Shown here one piece after another: positions 6,296-12,460 of a DNA stretch of 12,460 bases (position 1 is the stretch's first letter; every line of letters starts with the position of its first letter). The stretch is from Klebsiella pneumoniae. Its GTDB lineage: Bacteria; Pseudomonadota; Gammaproteobacteria; Pseudomonadales; Azotimanducaceae. A program made the position numbers and the translations under genes. Where the stretch lies: assembly GCA_945878745.1 (NCBI GenBank), contig CAMDVY010000034.1:1-12460 (forward strand), written 5' to 3'. The notes under the pieces were generated by a model that made no database searches, was not told the origin of the DNA, and worked only from the letters and a program-made list of their open reading frames with translations.

Positions 6296-7735
6296 TCAGG
6301 CTCCCGTGGCCAGCACCAGCGGCGTCGCAGGCGCTGCTGCTTCGTCGCGTGTCTTGCCGGTGGCGGTCATGTAGACGTTGAATGCCATTACACACATACC
6401 GACGAAGAAGATGGCGCCACCCAGGAACCGCGCGTAGTACCCGGGGTAACTGGCTTCCACTGCCTCGGCAAAACTGTAGGTGAGCGTGCCATCGACGCTG
6501 GTGGCTCTCCACATCAGCCCCTGCAGCAATCCGTTTACCCACATCGATGCGATGTAGATCACCGTGCCGATGGTCGAGAACCAGAAGTGGAGATTGATGA
6601 GCTTGATGCTGTACATCTCGCCTTGTTTTCGACCGAACAGGATAGGAATGAGGTGATACATCGCCCCCATGCTGACCATGGCCACCCAGCCGAGCGCCCC
6701 TGAATGGACGTGGCCTATGGTCCAGTCAGTATTGTGCGAGAGTGCGTTGATGGTCTTGATCGACATCATTGGACCTTCGAACGTCGACATGCCATAAAAC
6801 GAGATCGAGACAATGAGAAACTTGATGATTGGATCGGTACGCAGTTTGTCCCAGGCACCGGAGAGCGTCATGATGCCGTTGATCATGCCGCCCCATGAGG
6901 GCGCCAGCAGCACCAGCGACATCACCATGCCGACGCTTTGCGCCCAGTCCGGCAACGAAGTGTAGTGCAGGTGGTGCGGGCCAGCCCACACATAGATCGC
7001 AATGAGTGCCCAGAAGTGCACGATGGACAATCGATAGGAATACACCGGTCGGCCGGCTTGTTTGGGCACGAAGTAGTACATGATGCCGAGGAAGCCAGCC
7101 GTCAGGAAAAAGCCGACCGCGTTGTGGCCGTACCACCATTGCATCATTGCGTCCTGGGTTCCTGAATAGATCGAATAACTTTTCAGGAACGACACTGGCA
7201 GCGCCAGGCTGTTGAAGATGTGCAACATGGCGACGCCGATGATGAGCGCACCGAAAAACCAGTTGGCAACGTAGATATGCGGTTCACGTCGTCTCGCGAT
7301 GGTGCCGAAGAAGACGATGCCGAAGGACACCCAGACGATGGCGATCAGTATGTCGATCGGCCATTCGAGTTCAGCGTATTCCTTGCTGCTGGTGTATCCG
7401 AGTGGAAGGGTGATCGCAGCGGACACGATGACCAATTGCCATCCCCAGAATACAAACCAGGCGAGACCGTTCGAAAACAAAGCCGTCCGGCAGGTCTTCT
7501 GGACGATGTACAGCGCACTGCCCATCAATGCACAACCACCGAATGCAAAGATCACGGCGTTGGTGTGCAGGGGACGTATTCGACCGTAGCTGAGGAATGA
7601 GGTATCGAAATTGAGCGCCGGCCAGGCAAGCTGACCTGCAAGCAGCAGACCCACAGCCATGCCTACAACGCCCCAGACGATAGTCATGACGGCGAAGTAC
7701 CGCACGACACCCAGATCGTACTCTCTGGCTTCCAT
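6296..7735 (-). CDS. ccoN: CcoN, catalytic subunit I of cbb3 cytochrome oxidase
   Basis: A 479-residue, twelve-helix haem-copper oxidase subunit that reduces O2 with high affinity and pumps protons. All key residues are present, each three below Pseudomonas stutzeri numbering as I recall it: low-spin haem ligands His57 (RPLHTN) and His344, CuB ligands His204 (WYGHNAVGF), His254 and His255 (GPHHLHY), haem b3 ligand His342 (GHVHSG), the crosslinked Tyr248 and the conserved Glu320 (TFEGPM). The N-terminus (YDLGVVRYFAVMTIVWG) is normal for the family. The Shine-Dalgarno sequence is weak. It is the first gene of the oxidase block, with a 139-bp gap upstream. Intact. Confidence 0.97.
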   Translation of the reverse strand: MEAREYDLGVVRYFAVMTIVWGVVGMAVGLLLAGQLAWPALNFDTSFLSYGRIRPLHTNAVIFAFGGCALMGSALYIVQKTCRTALFSNGLAWFVFWGWQLVIVSAAITLPLGYTSSKEYAELEWPIDILIAIVWVSFGIVFFGTIARRREPHIYVANWFFGALIIGVAMLHIFNSLALPVSFLKSYSIYSGTQDAMMQWWYGHNAVGFFLTAGFLGIMYYFVPKQAGRPVYSYRLSIVHFWALIAIYVWAGPHHLHYTSLPDWAQSVGMVMSLVLLAPSWGGMINGIMTLSGAWDKLRTDPIIKFLIVSISFYGMSTFEGPMMSIKTINALSHNTDWTIGHVHSGALGWVAMVSMGAMYHLIPILFGRKQGEMYSIKLINLHFWFSTIGTVIYIASMWVNGLLQGLMWRATSVDGTLTYSFAEAVEASYPGYYARFLGGAIFFVGMCVMAFNVYMTATGKTRDEAAAPATPLVLATGA

Positions 7736-7874
7736 GAGAAAGGGAATCCGCTGCTGTTGTTGTTATCGCTAAGGTAGGTGGGGAGCTATTTCGCTTGAAT
7801 CCGTAGTTCCCACATCATGATTGCGGCAATCCACGCGGCCTCGTGGTAGTCCCGTGGGGCGACATGTCAGTCGA
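7736..7874 (-). promoter_or_regulatory. Probable ccoN promoter region
   Basis: This is the only gap of size between the DUF4010 gene and ccoN, so oxidase-specific transcription should start here. I see no TTGAT-N4-ATCAA box (FNR/FixK). It holds a perfect inverted repeat GATTGC-G-GCAATC (7819-7831), an A/T-rich GAAATAGC that could be a -10 (about 7783-7790), and three plus-strand (C/G)GTAG(G/T) motifs: 7773-7778, 7802-7807 and 7845-7850. The leader before ATG has a short AACAACAACAGCAGC run. Activation by the neighbouring FixJ-like regulator is an inference. Confidence 0.4.
7819..7831. repeat. Perfect inverted repeat upstream of ccoN
   Basis: GATTGC, one G, GCAATC: six-base arms that match exactly. 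It is centred 90 bp ahead of the ccoN start codon. It resembles a tight dimer operator more than an RNA terminator, as there is no loop and no T-run. It is not a canonical FNR site. Confidence 0.45.
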
Positions 7875-9122
7875 TCAGTGCCATATGAACTGTATGGTGG
7901 TGGCAGCCAAACCTGCCAGCAGGAGCCAGGCGCTGGTTGATCGGGTAAGCCCACCTTTCGAGAACGTAGAGGAGAGAACCGCCTTCACGAAGGTGTTGCA
8001 GGTAGCCGCGACGATGATGCCCAGTGACGCTGTAGACGCAGAGATTGACGAGAGTGACTTTCTGGCCAGGGTCAAGCCGATGGCATCAACATCGGTCAGT
8101 CCCGACAAGGCGGCAGCCGCGTAGATGCCGGCATCGCCGAACATCGTTTGCAGCCAGGGGACCGCTACAAACAGGGCAGTGAGGAACGCAGCGAACCAGA
8201 CGGCGGTCATCAGATCAAGGGGATTGCCGAGCTCCAGGGCGCCTGCATCCCGTTGGCGCGCTTGCTCTTTGGTCTTGGACAAAAGCACAGCGATCAACGG
8301 CACCACGATCAGCGTTGCCAGACCGGGCAGGATGGCGACGAGCAATGCCGAATTGGTGACTGCAACCAGGAACAGCATCCGCACGGGCATGATGGTACAC
8401 GCGAGGAGGATTCCCCTGCTCAGCGGAACCGCCAGTAACGGTTGCGCCGCACTGCGTCGCGCAAAGCTCGCTGTTACCGCAGTGGACGAGGTGAGCCCGC
8501 CCAACAGCGCGGCGACCAGGATACCGACTTTTTCTCCGAACAGCCGCAGACAGACATAGCCGAGCCATGACAGGCTCAGCACGAGTAAAACGAACCAGCC
8601 GATCAGATGGAGGTTGAGACCTTCGATCCACAGATCCTTGTCCGGCAGCAGTGGCAACACCACCACCGCGACCACAAGTAGTTGCAGTGTCGACAGCAGT
8701 TCCAGTCGCTGGATGTGCCGCAACACACCGTGAATTTCAGGTTTGAGTCCGAGGATCAGCGCGGTGATTACGGCGGCGGCGATGGCGAGTGATGCGTTTT
8801 CTCGAACGGCCAGAAAACCCAATACCCAGGTGATGAGCAGGGCGATCTCGGTCGTGTATCCGACAGCTTGGGTTTCTCGGGTTGACTTCAGATAGCCAGT
8901 GACCGCAATGACGGCTACACCGAGGAAGATGATGATTGCGAAGAGGTCTGGCTTCAGCAACCCGCCCAGCCCGCCGGTCAACCCGACCAGCGAAAACGTT
9001 CGTACTCCCGGACCATCGTCGGCACCGTCGGCCAGCGTGGTACGCTTCCAGCCCCGTTCCAGTCCGACGATCAAACCCACCGCCAGCGCGATCGCCAGCG
9101 ATTGCACGGTGTCTAGGTCCAT
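7875..9122 (-). CDS. MgtC/SapB-family membrane protein with DUF4010 domain
   Basis: A 415-residue polytopic membrane protein with about twelve helices. The N-terminal MgtC-like domain (about residues 5-145) has G-L-I-V-G-L-E-R-G-W, then P-G-V-R-T-F-S-L-V-G-L-T-G-G, the usual signature of this group. The C-terminal half matches the DUF4010 pattern, including L-G-G-L-T-S-S-T-A-V-T (helix pair) and a second, repeat-like A-A-L-S-G-L-T-D-V-D-A. The transported substrate is unknown. Such proteins are common near stress and respiration genes. No clear Shine-Dalgarno sequence precedes ATG 9122, though the N-terminus fits the family. It follows the 72-residue gene by 45 bp, and probably shares the usp transcript. 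Confidence 0.85.
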   Translation of the reverse strand: MDLDTVQSLAIALAVGLIVGLERGWKRTTLADGADDGPGVRTFSLVGLTGGLGGLLKPDLFAIIIFLGVAVIAVTGYLKSTRETQAVGYTTEIALLITWVLGFLAVRENASLAIAAAVITALILGLKPEIHGVLRHIQRLELLSTLQLLVVAVVVLPLLPDKDLWIEGLNLHLIGWFVLLVLSLSWLGYVCLRLFGEKVGILVAALLGGLTSSTAVTASFARRSAAQPLLAVPLSRGILLACTIMPVRMLFLVAVTNSALLVAILPGLATLIVVPLIAVLLSKTKEQARQRDAGALELGNPLDLMTAVWFAAFLTALFVAVPWLQTMFGDAGIYAAAALSGLTDVDAIGLTLARKSLSSISASTASLGIIVAATCNTFVKAVLSSTFSKGGLTRSTSAWLLLAGLAATTIQFIWH

Positions 9123-9167
9123 TTACACGTGCACAGGACGAACCCGGCGGCAGTTTTCAATGCACGA

Positions 9168-9386
9168 TCATCGAGAGCGCAGGAAAACGGTATCGATTTC
9201 ACCACCAAGGTTGTCCAGTTCATAGGTCAGCGCGGTGCGTGCGGCTTTGCGTCCGGCGGCTTGTTGATAGTCATTGATCACGGACACCAGGATAGCCAGC
9301 AGGACTTCATCGCGGGCGACCTTCTTCTCAGCCGCGGTGTTCACTGCCTGTTCGATAGCTGCTTTGGCAATACTGTACTTGCTCAT
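9168..9386 (-). CDS. Hypothetical 72-residue soluble protein
   Basis: I do not recognise this protein. It is hydrophilic, without Cys, signal peptide or membrane helix. It is predicted mostly helical: an N-terminal S-K-Y-S-I-A-K-A-A-I-E-Q-A-V helix, a central hydrophobic one (EVLLAILVSVINDYQQA), and A-G-R-K-A-A-R-T-A-L-T-Y-E-L-D-N-L near the end. GAGGG lies 9 nt before the ATG and overlaps the usp stop, so it should be coupled to usp. The 11-bp gap to usp supports an operon and a real gene. Confidence 0.65.
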   Translation of the reverse strand: MSKYSIAKAAIEQAVNTAAEKKVARDEVLLAILVSVINDYQQAAGRKAARTALTYELDNLGGEIDTVFLRSR

Positions 9387-9397
9387 GCTGACAGCCC

Positions 9398-9853
9398 TCA
9401 GCTGACGACCAGTGGGTGGATCTTGACTGCGAGGACGTCACAGGCCACGCCGTGCAACACGGCGTTGGCTGTCGAACCAAGCAGCAGGCCGAGGCCGTGG
9501 CGGCCATGGGTGCCAATCACGATCAGATCAGCACCGATATCCTCAGCGAGTGCTCGTACTTCAACGGCGGGTGAGCCCAGTTTGACGTGGCAATTCGCCG
9601 CTGGAATCCCATATTGTTTCCCCAGCTCCTTGAGTTGGACCCCGGATTGCTCAATAGCCTCTCGTTCAAAGGCGATTGCGCCACTCGTGATCGGAGCCAT
9701 GTCGAGTCCGCCATAAACACGTGCCAACGGCTTGACGATGGTGACACCAAAGGTCGTGGCGTTGTGGGCGTCGGCGACCGACTTGGCTGCGGCGAGAACT
9801 TCGTCTGCTTCTTCGCTCAGATCAACGGCGACCAGAATGCGGTGATATCCCAT
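9398..9853 (-). CDS. Universal stress protein, UspA family
   Basis: A 151-residue single-domain USP. The N-terminal strand H-R-I-L-V-A-V-D-L-S with Asp11 is typical, as is the C-terminal nucleotide-binding loop G-T-H-G-R-H-G-L-G-L-L-L-G-S followed by A-N-A-V-L-H and D-V-L-A-V. The loop has eight rather than nine residues between the second and third Gly of the G-x2-G-x9-G-S pattern. ATP binding is therefore likely but not certain. GGAG (9863-9860) sits 6 nt ahead of ATG 9853. It is the first gene of the minus-strand block, divergent from the globin-fixLJ operon. USPs are often induced by low oxygen or stress. Confidence 0.92.
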   Translation of the reverse strand: MGYHRILVAVDLSEEADEVLAAAKSVADAHNATTFGVTIVKPLARVYGGLDMAPITSGAIAFEREAIEQSGVQLKELGKQYGIPAANCHVKLGSPAVEVRALAEDIGADLIVIGTHGRHGLGLLLGSTANAVLHGVACDVLAVKIHPLVVS

Positions 9854-9951
9854 GATGTGCTCCAGTACCTGTGGTGGTTGTCAAGAAAGAACAGATCGTA
9901 GGCTGCCTTGTGAGTGCGTCCAATGGTGGCAAACCAGCACCGTCCTTCGGG

Positions 9952-9967
9952 AATTACCTAGGTAGTT
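9952..9967. repeat. Palindrome with TACCTAGGTA core
   Basis: AATTACCTAGGTAGTT is symmetric except for one base pair (9954/9965), and the central ten bases are a perfect palindrome. It lies about 70 bp before the globin start and 100 bp before usp, a usual place for an activator site. Its CTAGGTAG half differs at two of eight bases from the GTAMGTAG element I recall for FixJ. Confidence 0.5.
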
Positions 9968-10005
9968 GTACGCGATGGGTGGGTACTCCGTAGGGTCGTG
10001 AGCGC

Positions 10006-10024
10006 CGCAGTTTCCTAAACTGCG
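10006..10024 (+). repeat. Eight-base-pair hairpin just before the globin start
   Basis: CGCAGTTT, loop CCT, AAACTGCG. The arms match exactly. It ends 5 bases before the TTG start, so in RNA it would cover the ribosome binding site. No T-run follows, so it is not a standard terminator. It could be an operator or a translation control element. Confidence 0.55.
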
Positions 10025-10029
10025 TACCG

Positions 10030-10470
10030 TTGCCGGACATCTGGACACCCGTGGCGCTGACCAATCCCCGATTCGAGGCCAGTTACGAACGCATCTTTGG
10101 AGCGGATGTGGCCATGGGTCAGCAGTCTGAGGCATTTTTTACAGCGTTTTATCAGCGGTTTCTTCTCAACCCTGAAGTGACAGCACGCTTTGCGGGCGTG
10201 GATATGCGGCGGCAGGTCGAGATGATGCGTCGATCACTGTTACAGCTGGCTTCTTTTTACGTGCTCGGTGAACCGTCATCGGCCATGAACCGTCTGGCCG
10301 AAGTTCATCAACGGTTGGGTCTTGTGTCCAGATTATTCGATCTCTGGCTGCAGGCGCTCCTTGACACCGTCCAGGAGTTCGACGACCAGTGCGATGAAAT
10401 GACTTTACTGGCGTGGGCCTGGGCCATGGCACCCGGCATCACCTTTATCCGTCACAGTCTGATTCAATAG
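10030..10470 (+). CDS. Single-domain globin
   Basis: A 146-residue haem protein of the bacterial globin type. The opening F-E-A-S-Y-E-R-I and F-F-T-A-F-Y-Q-R-F-L-L-N-P-E-V correspond to helices A and B. A likely proximal (F8) His is His93 in L-A-E-V-H-Q-R-L-G-L; Tyr41 and Gln62 are candidate distal residues, less sure. A likely role is binding O2 or NO in the cytoplasm. I give TTG 10030 as the start because the alignable globin region begins within the first dozen codons. GTG 10051 is an alternative, while ATG 10114, which has GGAG upstream, would remove helix A. It is the first gene of the operon, with 5 bp to the kinase gene. The TAG stop is normal. Confidence 0.75.
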   Translation: MPDIWTPVALTNPRFEASYERIFGADVAMGQQSEAFFTAFYQRFLLNPEVTARFAGVDMRRQVEMMRRSLLQLASFYVLGEPSSAMNRLAEVHQRLGLVSRLFDLWLQALLDTVQEFDDQCDEMTLLAWAWAMAPGITFIRHSLIQ

Positions 10471-10475
10471 GCATC

Positions 10476-11606
10476 ATGAACAAAAAAACAAGCAAAGACT
10501 CCTGGTTGCGTGACAACGCGCTGCAGGTCCTGGATGCGGTGGTCGACGCCATCGTTACGATGGATGCGGACGGCACGATTGCCTATGCCAACGAGGCGAC
10601 TTACCGACTGTTTGGTTATCCGTCAGGAGCCTTGGTTGGACAGCCTGTCACCATACTGATGCCGGAGCCGCACCGGACGCAGCACCAGCAGTACGTGAAC
10701 AGCTTTCTGAGTACAGGAACGGCGCAGATCATCGGTATCGGCAGGGAGCTGACGGCCGTGACCAAGGATGGAAATCTGTTTCCGATCTATCTGGCGGTCA
10801 GTGATATCAGTACTCCCCTTGGTACTTTTTTTGCCGGCATTCTGCGTGATCTCACGCAACAGAAAGTGGCCCAGGAAGCGCTGCTGGAACAACAGGAAAA
10901 GCTCGCACGGGTGGGTCGCTTGAGTACGATGGGGGAGATGACCGCCAGCATTGCACATGAAATCAACCAGCCTTTGACGGCGATCTCCATGTACGCACAG
11001 GCCTGCAACAAGCTGCTGCAGAGCCCAGGTGTCGATCGTGACAAGTTGATAACTGCGTTGGAAAAGCTGACGAAACAAACGCTTCGGGCCGGCGCGATCA
11101 TCGAGCGCATTCAACGCTTTGTGCGCAACGAAAGCGGGCAACGGGAGTTGGTCAATCTGAATGTGCTGGTGCGCGACCTGACGAGTTTTGTCGCAGCAGA
11201 TGCCCGATTGAATGACATTAACCTGGTGTACGAACTTGCACCAACAATGCCGTCCGTGTTGTGTGACCCGATACAGATTCAGCAGGTTGCGCTCAACCTC
11301 ATCCGTAATGGCATTGATGCCATGCAACAGATTGGACGCCAGTACGGCGATAGTCTGGTGCTGCGCACGACTCACGTTGATGACTGGGTCGAACTTGCCG
11401 TCGTGGATTGTGGCACAGGTGTATCTGCAGACGAGGAACCCCTAGTATTCAGTGCTTTTCACACCACTAAGAAAGACGGGATGGGAATGGGTCTCTCCAT
11501 CTGTCGCTCGATCATCAACCAGCACGGGGGCCAATTGAGTTTCCATAACAATCCGACCCAGGGCGCTACTTTCTACTTTCGGCTACCCACGGGAGGTGGA
11601 GCATGA
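10476..11606 (+). CDS. fixL: FixL-like haem-PAS oxygen-sensor histidine kinase
   Basis: A 376-residue soluble kinase with no membrane helix. One PAS domain (about 12-125) contains the FixL haem signature M-P-E-P-H-R-T-Q-H-Q-Q-Y, where His70 aligns with the haem ligand His200 of Bradyrhizobium FixL, and I-I-G-I-G-R, where Arg90 aligns with the O2-contacting Arg220. A coiled linker leads to the H-box A-H-E-I-N-Q-P-L (phospho-His161), N-box N-L-I-R-N-G-I-D-A-M, G1 D-C-G-T-G-V (Asp311) and G2 G-M-G-M-G-L-S-I. It likely autophosphorylates at low O2 and passes phosphate to the next gene's product. ATG 10476 has AGG just upstream; the frame is open further but runs into the globin gene. The stop overlaps the next start (ATGA). 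Confidence 0.9.
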   Translation: MNKKTSKDSWLRDNALQVLDAVVDAIVTMDADGTIAYANEATYRLFGYPSGALVGQPVTILMPEPHRTQHQQYVNSFLSTGTAQIIGIGRELTAVTKDGNLFPIYLAVSDISTPLGTFFAGILRDLTQQKVAQEALLEQQEKLARVGRLSTMGEMTASIAHEINQPLTAISMYAQACNKLLQSPGVDRDKLITALEKLTKQTLRAGAIIERIQRFVRNESGQRELVNLNVLVRDLTSFVAADARLNDINLVYELAPTMPSVLCDPIQIQQVALNLIRNGIDAMQQIGRQYGDSLVLRTTHVDDWVELAVVDCGTGVSADEEPLVFSAFHTTKKDGMGMGLSICRSIINQHGGQLSFHNNPTQGATFYFRLPTGGGA

Positions 11607-12229
11607 CTAACAAAGCCTGTGTCTACATCATCGATGACGAGGAGCCGATACGCGATTCCATTGGCATGCTGCTCGAAACGGTCGGGTTGGACCATCGTGG
11701 ATTCTCCGATGCACATTCTTTTCTGGCCGCCTGGAAGCCGGACTGGACGGGGTGTCTGGTCCTGGATATCCGGATGCCCGGCATGAGCGGGCTTGAATTG
11801 CAGGAAACGCTGATCGCAAAACACGCTCGATTGCCGATCATCTTCATCACGGGCCATGGAGACATTCCAATGGCTGTGGAGGCGATGCGCCGAGGCGCCA
11901 TCGACTTCATTCGCAAACCATTCCGCGATCAGGAACTGCTGGATCGCATCAACGAAGCGTTATCGATCGAGGCGTCCCAACGGGCGCGCGGGTCGAGTAT
12001 CGATCAGGCCCGTCTGCTGTATGCCGAGCTGACCCCGCGTGAATCAGAGGTTTTCGGGCGGGTTACATCGGGGCAGGCGAACAAGGTCATTGCGATCGAA
12101 CTGGGAATCAGTGAACGAACCGTCGAAATTCATCGCAGCCAGGTGATGCACAAGACTCATTCCAGATCCCTTGCCGATCTGGTGCGTTTGAAACTGCGGC
12201 TCGAGGATGCGGCAGAAAGCGCCGATTGA
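11603..12229 (+). CDS. fixJ: FixJ-like response regulator with LuxR-type HTH
   Basis: A 208-residue transcription regulator. The receiver domain (about 5-120) has the acidic pair Asp11 and Asp12, phosphoacceptor Asp55 (V-L-D-I-R-M-P-G-M-S-G), Thr83 (F-I-T-G-H-G-D) and Lys105 (I-R-K-P-F), all in FixJ-like form. A linker is followed by a LuxR/GerE helix-turn-helix (about 143-200): L-T-P-R-E-S-E-V, N-K-V-I-A-I-E-L-G-I-S-E-R-T-V-E-I-H-R. Its start overlaps the kinase stop (ATGA), so the two are a cognate pair. The likely targets are the ccoN promoter and its own operon, by analogy with rhizobial FixJ, which controls fixNOQP through fixK. Confidence 0.92.
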   Translation: MTNKACVYIIDDEEPIRDSIGMLLETVGLDHRGFSDAHSFLAAWKPDWTGCLVLDIRMPGMSGLELQETLIAKHARLPIIFITGHGDIPMAVEAMRRGAIDFIRKPFRDQELLDRINEALSIEASQRARGSSIDQARLLYAELTPRESEVFGRVTSGQANKVIAIELGISERTVEIHRSQVMHKTHSRSLADLVRLKLRLEDAAESAD

Positions 12230-12312
12230 CGGAATTGATCGACACGACGATTGGGATTGATAGGTAGATTTCCGAATGGGAGCAGTGGTGCCGCTTGCCT
12301 AGTCTGCGCTGC

Positions 12313-12460
12313 ATGAAGAGCGTAAGCACCACAGTGACAGAACCCTCAGTCTGCCTGATCGACGCAGATCCTGCAGTACGGGACAGCCTGCGCAGTCTGG
12401 CGGCGCTGTATGGACAGTCGGTGCGCTGTTACTCCACTGCGCGCACTTTCCTCGATGACA
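12313..12460 (+). CDS. Second FixJ-type response regulator, 5' part only
   Basis: The gene runs off the window after 49 codons. The visible part is a receiver-domain start: strand V-C-L-I-D-A-D, then P-A-V-R-D-S-L-R-S-L and Y-G-Q-S-V-R-C-Y-S-T-A-R-T-F-L-D-D, close in pattern to the FixJ-like protein before it. The second acidic residue of the Mg2+ pocket is Ala (D-A-D rather than D-D-E/D). ATG 12313 has no clear ribosome site; GTG 12334 is a possible alternative start. It lies 83 bp after fixJ on the same strand. Confidence 0.7.
   Translation, partial: MKSVSTTVTEPSVCLIDADPAVRDSLRSLAALYGQSVRCYSTARTFLDD

Larger units (their letters stand above)
9854..10029. promoter_or_regulatory. Divergent regulatory region between usp and the globin operon
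   Basis: This gap must hold promoters for both blocks. It contains a near-palindrome at 9952-9967 with the perfect core TACCTAGGTA (9955-9964), a 19-bp hairpin at 10006-10024, and three plus-strand (C/G)GTAG(G/T) motifs (9897-9902, 9961-9966, 9989-9994). No FNR-type TTGAT-N4-ATCAA site and no confident -35/-10 pair is seen on either strand. Confidence 0.5.

Noticed and set aside
5817..6374. A 185-codon plus-strand open frame across ccoO and the end of ccoN
   Set aside because: It is antisense to confident oxidase genes and shows no domain pattern.
6294..6542. Upstream extension of ccoO into ccoN
   Set aside because: The extra 83 residues are the ccoN sequence in another frame; CcoO family proteins start at L-E-T-K-V-G as with ATG 6293.
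7745..7765. Short CTG/GTT triplet run in the ccoN leader
   Set aside because: It is too short to call a microsatellite and may be only an A/C-rich leader on the coding strand.
8125..8559. A 144-codon plus-strand open frame inside the DUF4010 gene
   Set aside because: It is antisense to a well-supported membrane protein, with no recognisable motif.
9879..9884. TTGACA on the minus strand as a -35 box for usp
   Set aside because: A 17-bp spacer would put the -10 at AGCACA next to the start codon, and transcription would begin inside the gene.
10623..11375. A 250-codon open frame on the minus strand opposite the kinase gene
   Set aside because: It lies wholly antisense to fixL, has no family resemblance, and its composition is that of a shadow of a GC-rich gene.
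12230..12312. TTGAT sequences between fixJ and the second regulator as FNR boxes
   Set aside because: Neither copy has an ATCAA partner four bases later; only a stray GGTAG is of note.

Overview
The window reads as proteobacterial DNA, most likely from a gammaproteobacterium. It is moderately GC-rich, gene-dense and uses the ccoNOQP-ccoG-ccoI-ccoS order. It is an oxygen-response locus with two divergent blocks around a 176-bp intergenic region (9854-10029). I see no rRNA, tRNA, CRISPR array or mobile element.

Minus strand, read from 9853 down to 179: a universal stress protein, an unrecognised 72-residue protein, a MgtC/DUF4010 membrane protein, a 139-bp gap that should hold the oxidase promoter, then the cbb3 cytochrome oxidase genes ccoN, ccoO, ccoQ and ccoP. 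These run without a break into the assembly genes: ccoG (electron-transfer ferredoxin), a 47-residue membrane peptide where ccoH usually lies, ccoI (copper P-type ATPase) and ccoS, ending with a YIP1-family membrane protein. From ccoN to the YIP1 gene the cistrons are separated by 2 bp or overlap, mostly as ATGA or GTGA, so the block should be translationally coupled. ccoS and the 47-residue gene are shorter than usual ORF cut-offs and were found by direct translation.

Plus strand, from about 10030: a globin, a FixL-like PAS histidine kinase that keeps the haem-binding residues of oxygen-sensing FixL, a FixJ-like response regulator, and the start of a second FixJ-type regulator cut by the window end. 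The simplest reading is that FixL senses low oxygen through haem and FixJ activates the high-affinity oxidase. The globin may buffer or scavenge O2 or NO for the same circuit.

The most surprising feature is that both large maturation genes carry one in-frame stop: TAG in ccoG in place of a conserved Tyr, and TGA in ccoI just after the TGES motif. The four oxidase subunit genes are intact. This could be real decay, a recent lesion, or sequence error. Other points of interest are the miniature ccoH-position gene, the globin-fixL-fixJ operon, a second receiver lacking one acidic-pocket residue, and several palindromes and recurring (C/G)GTAG(G/T) motifs in the two regulatory regions.
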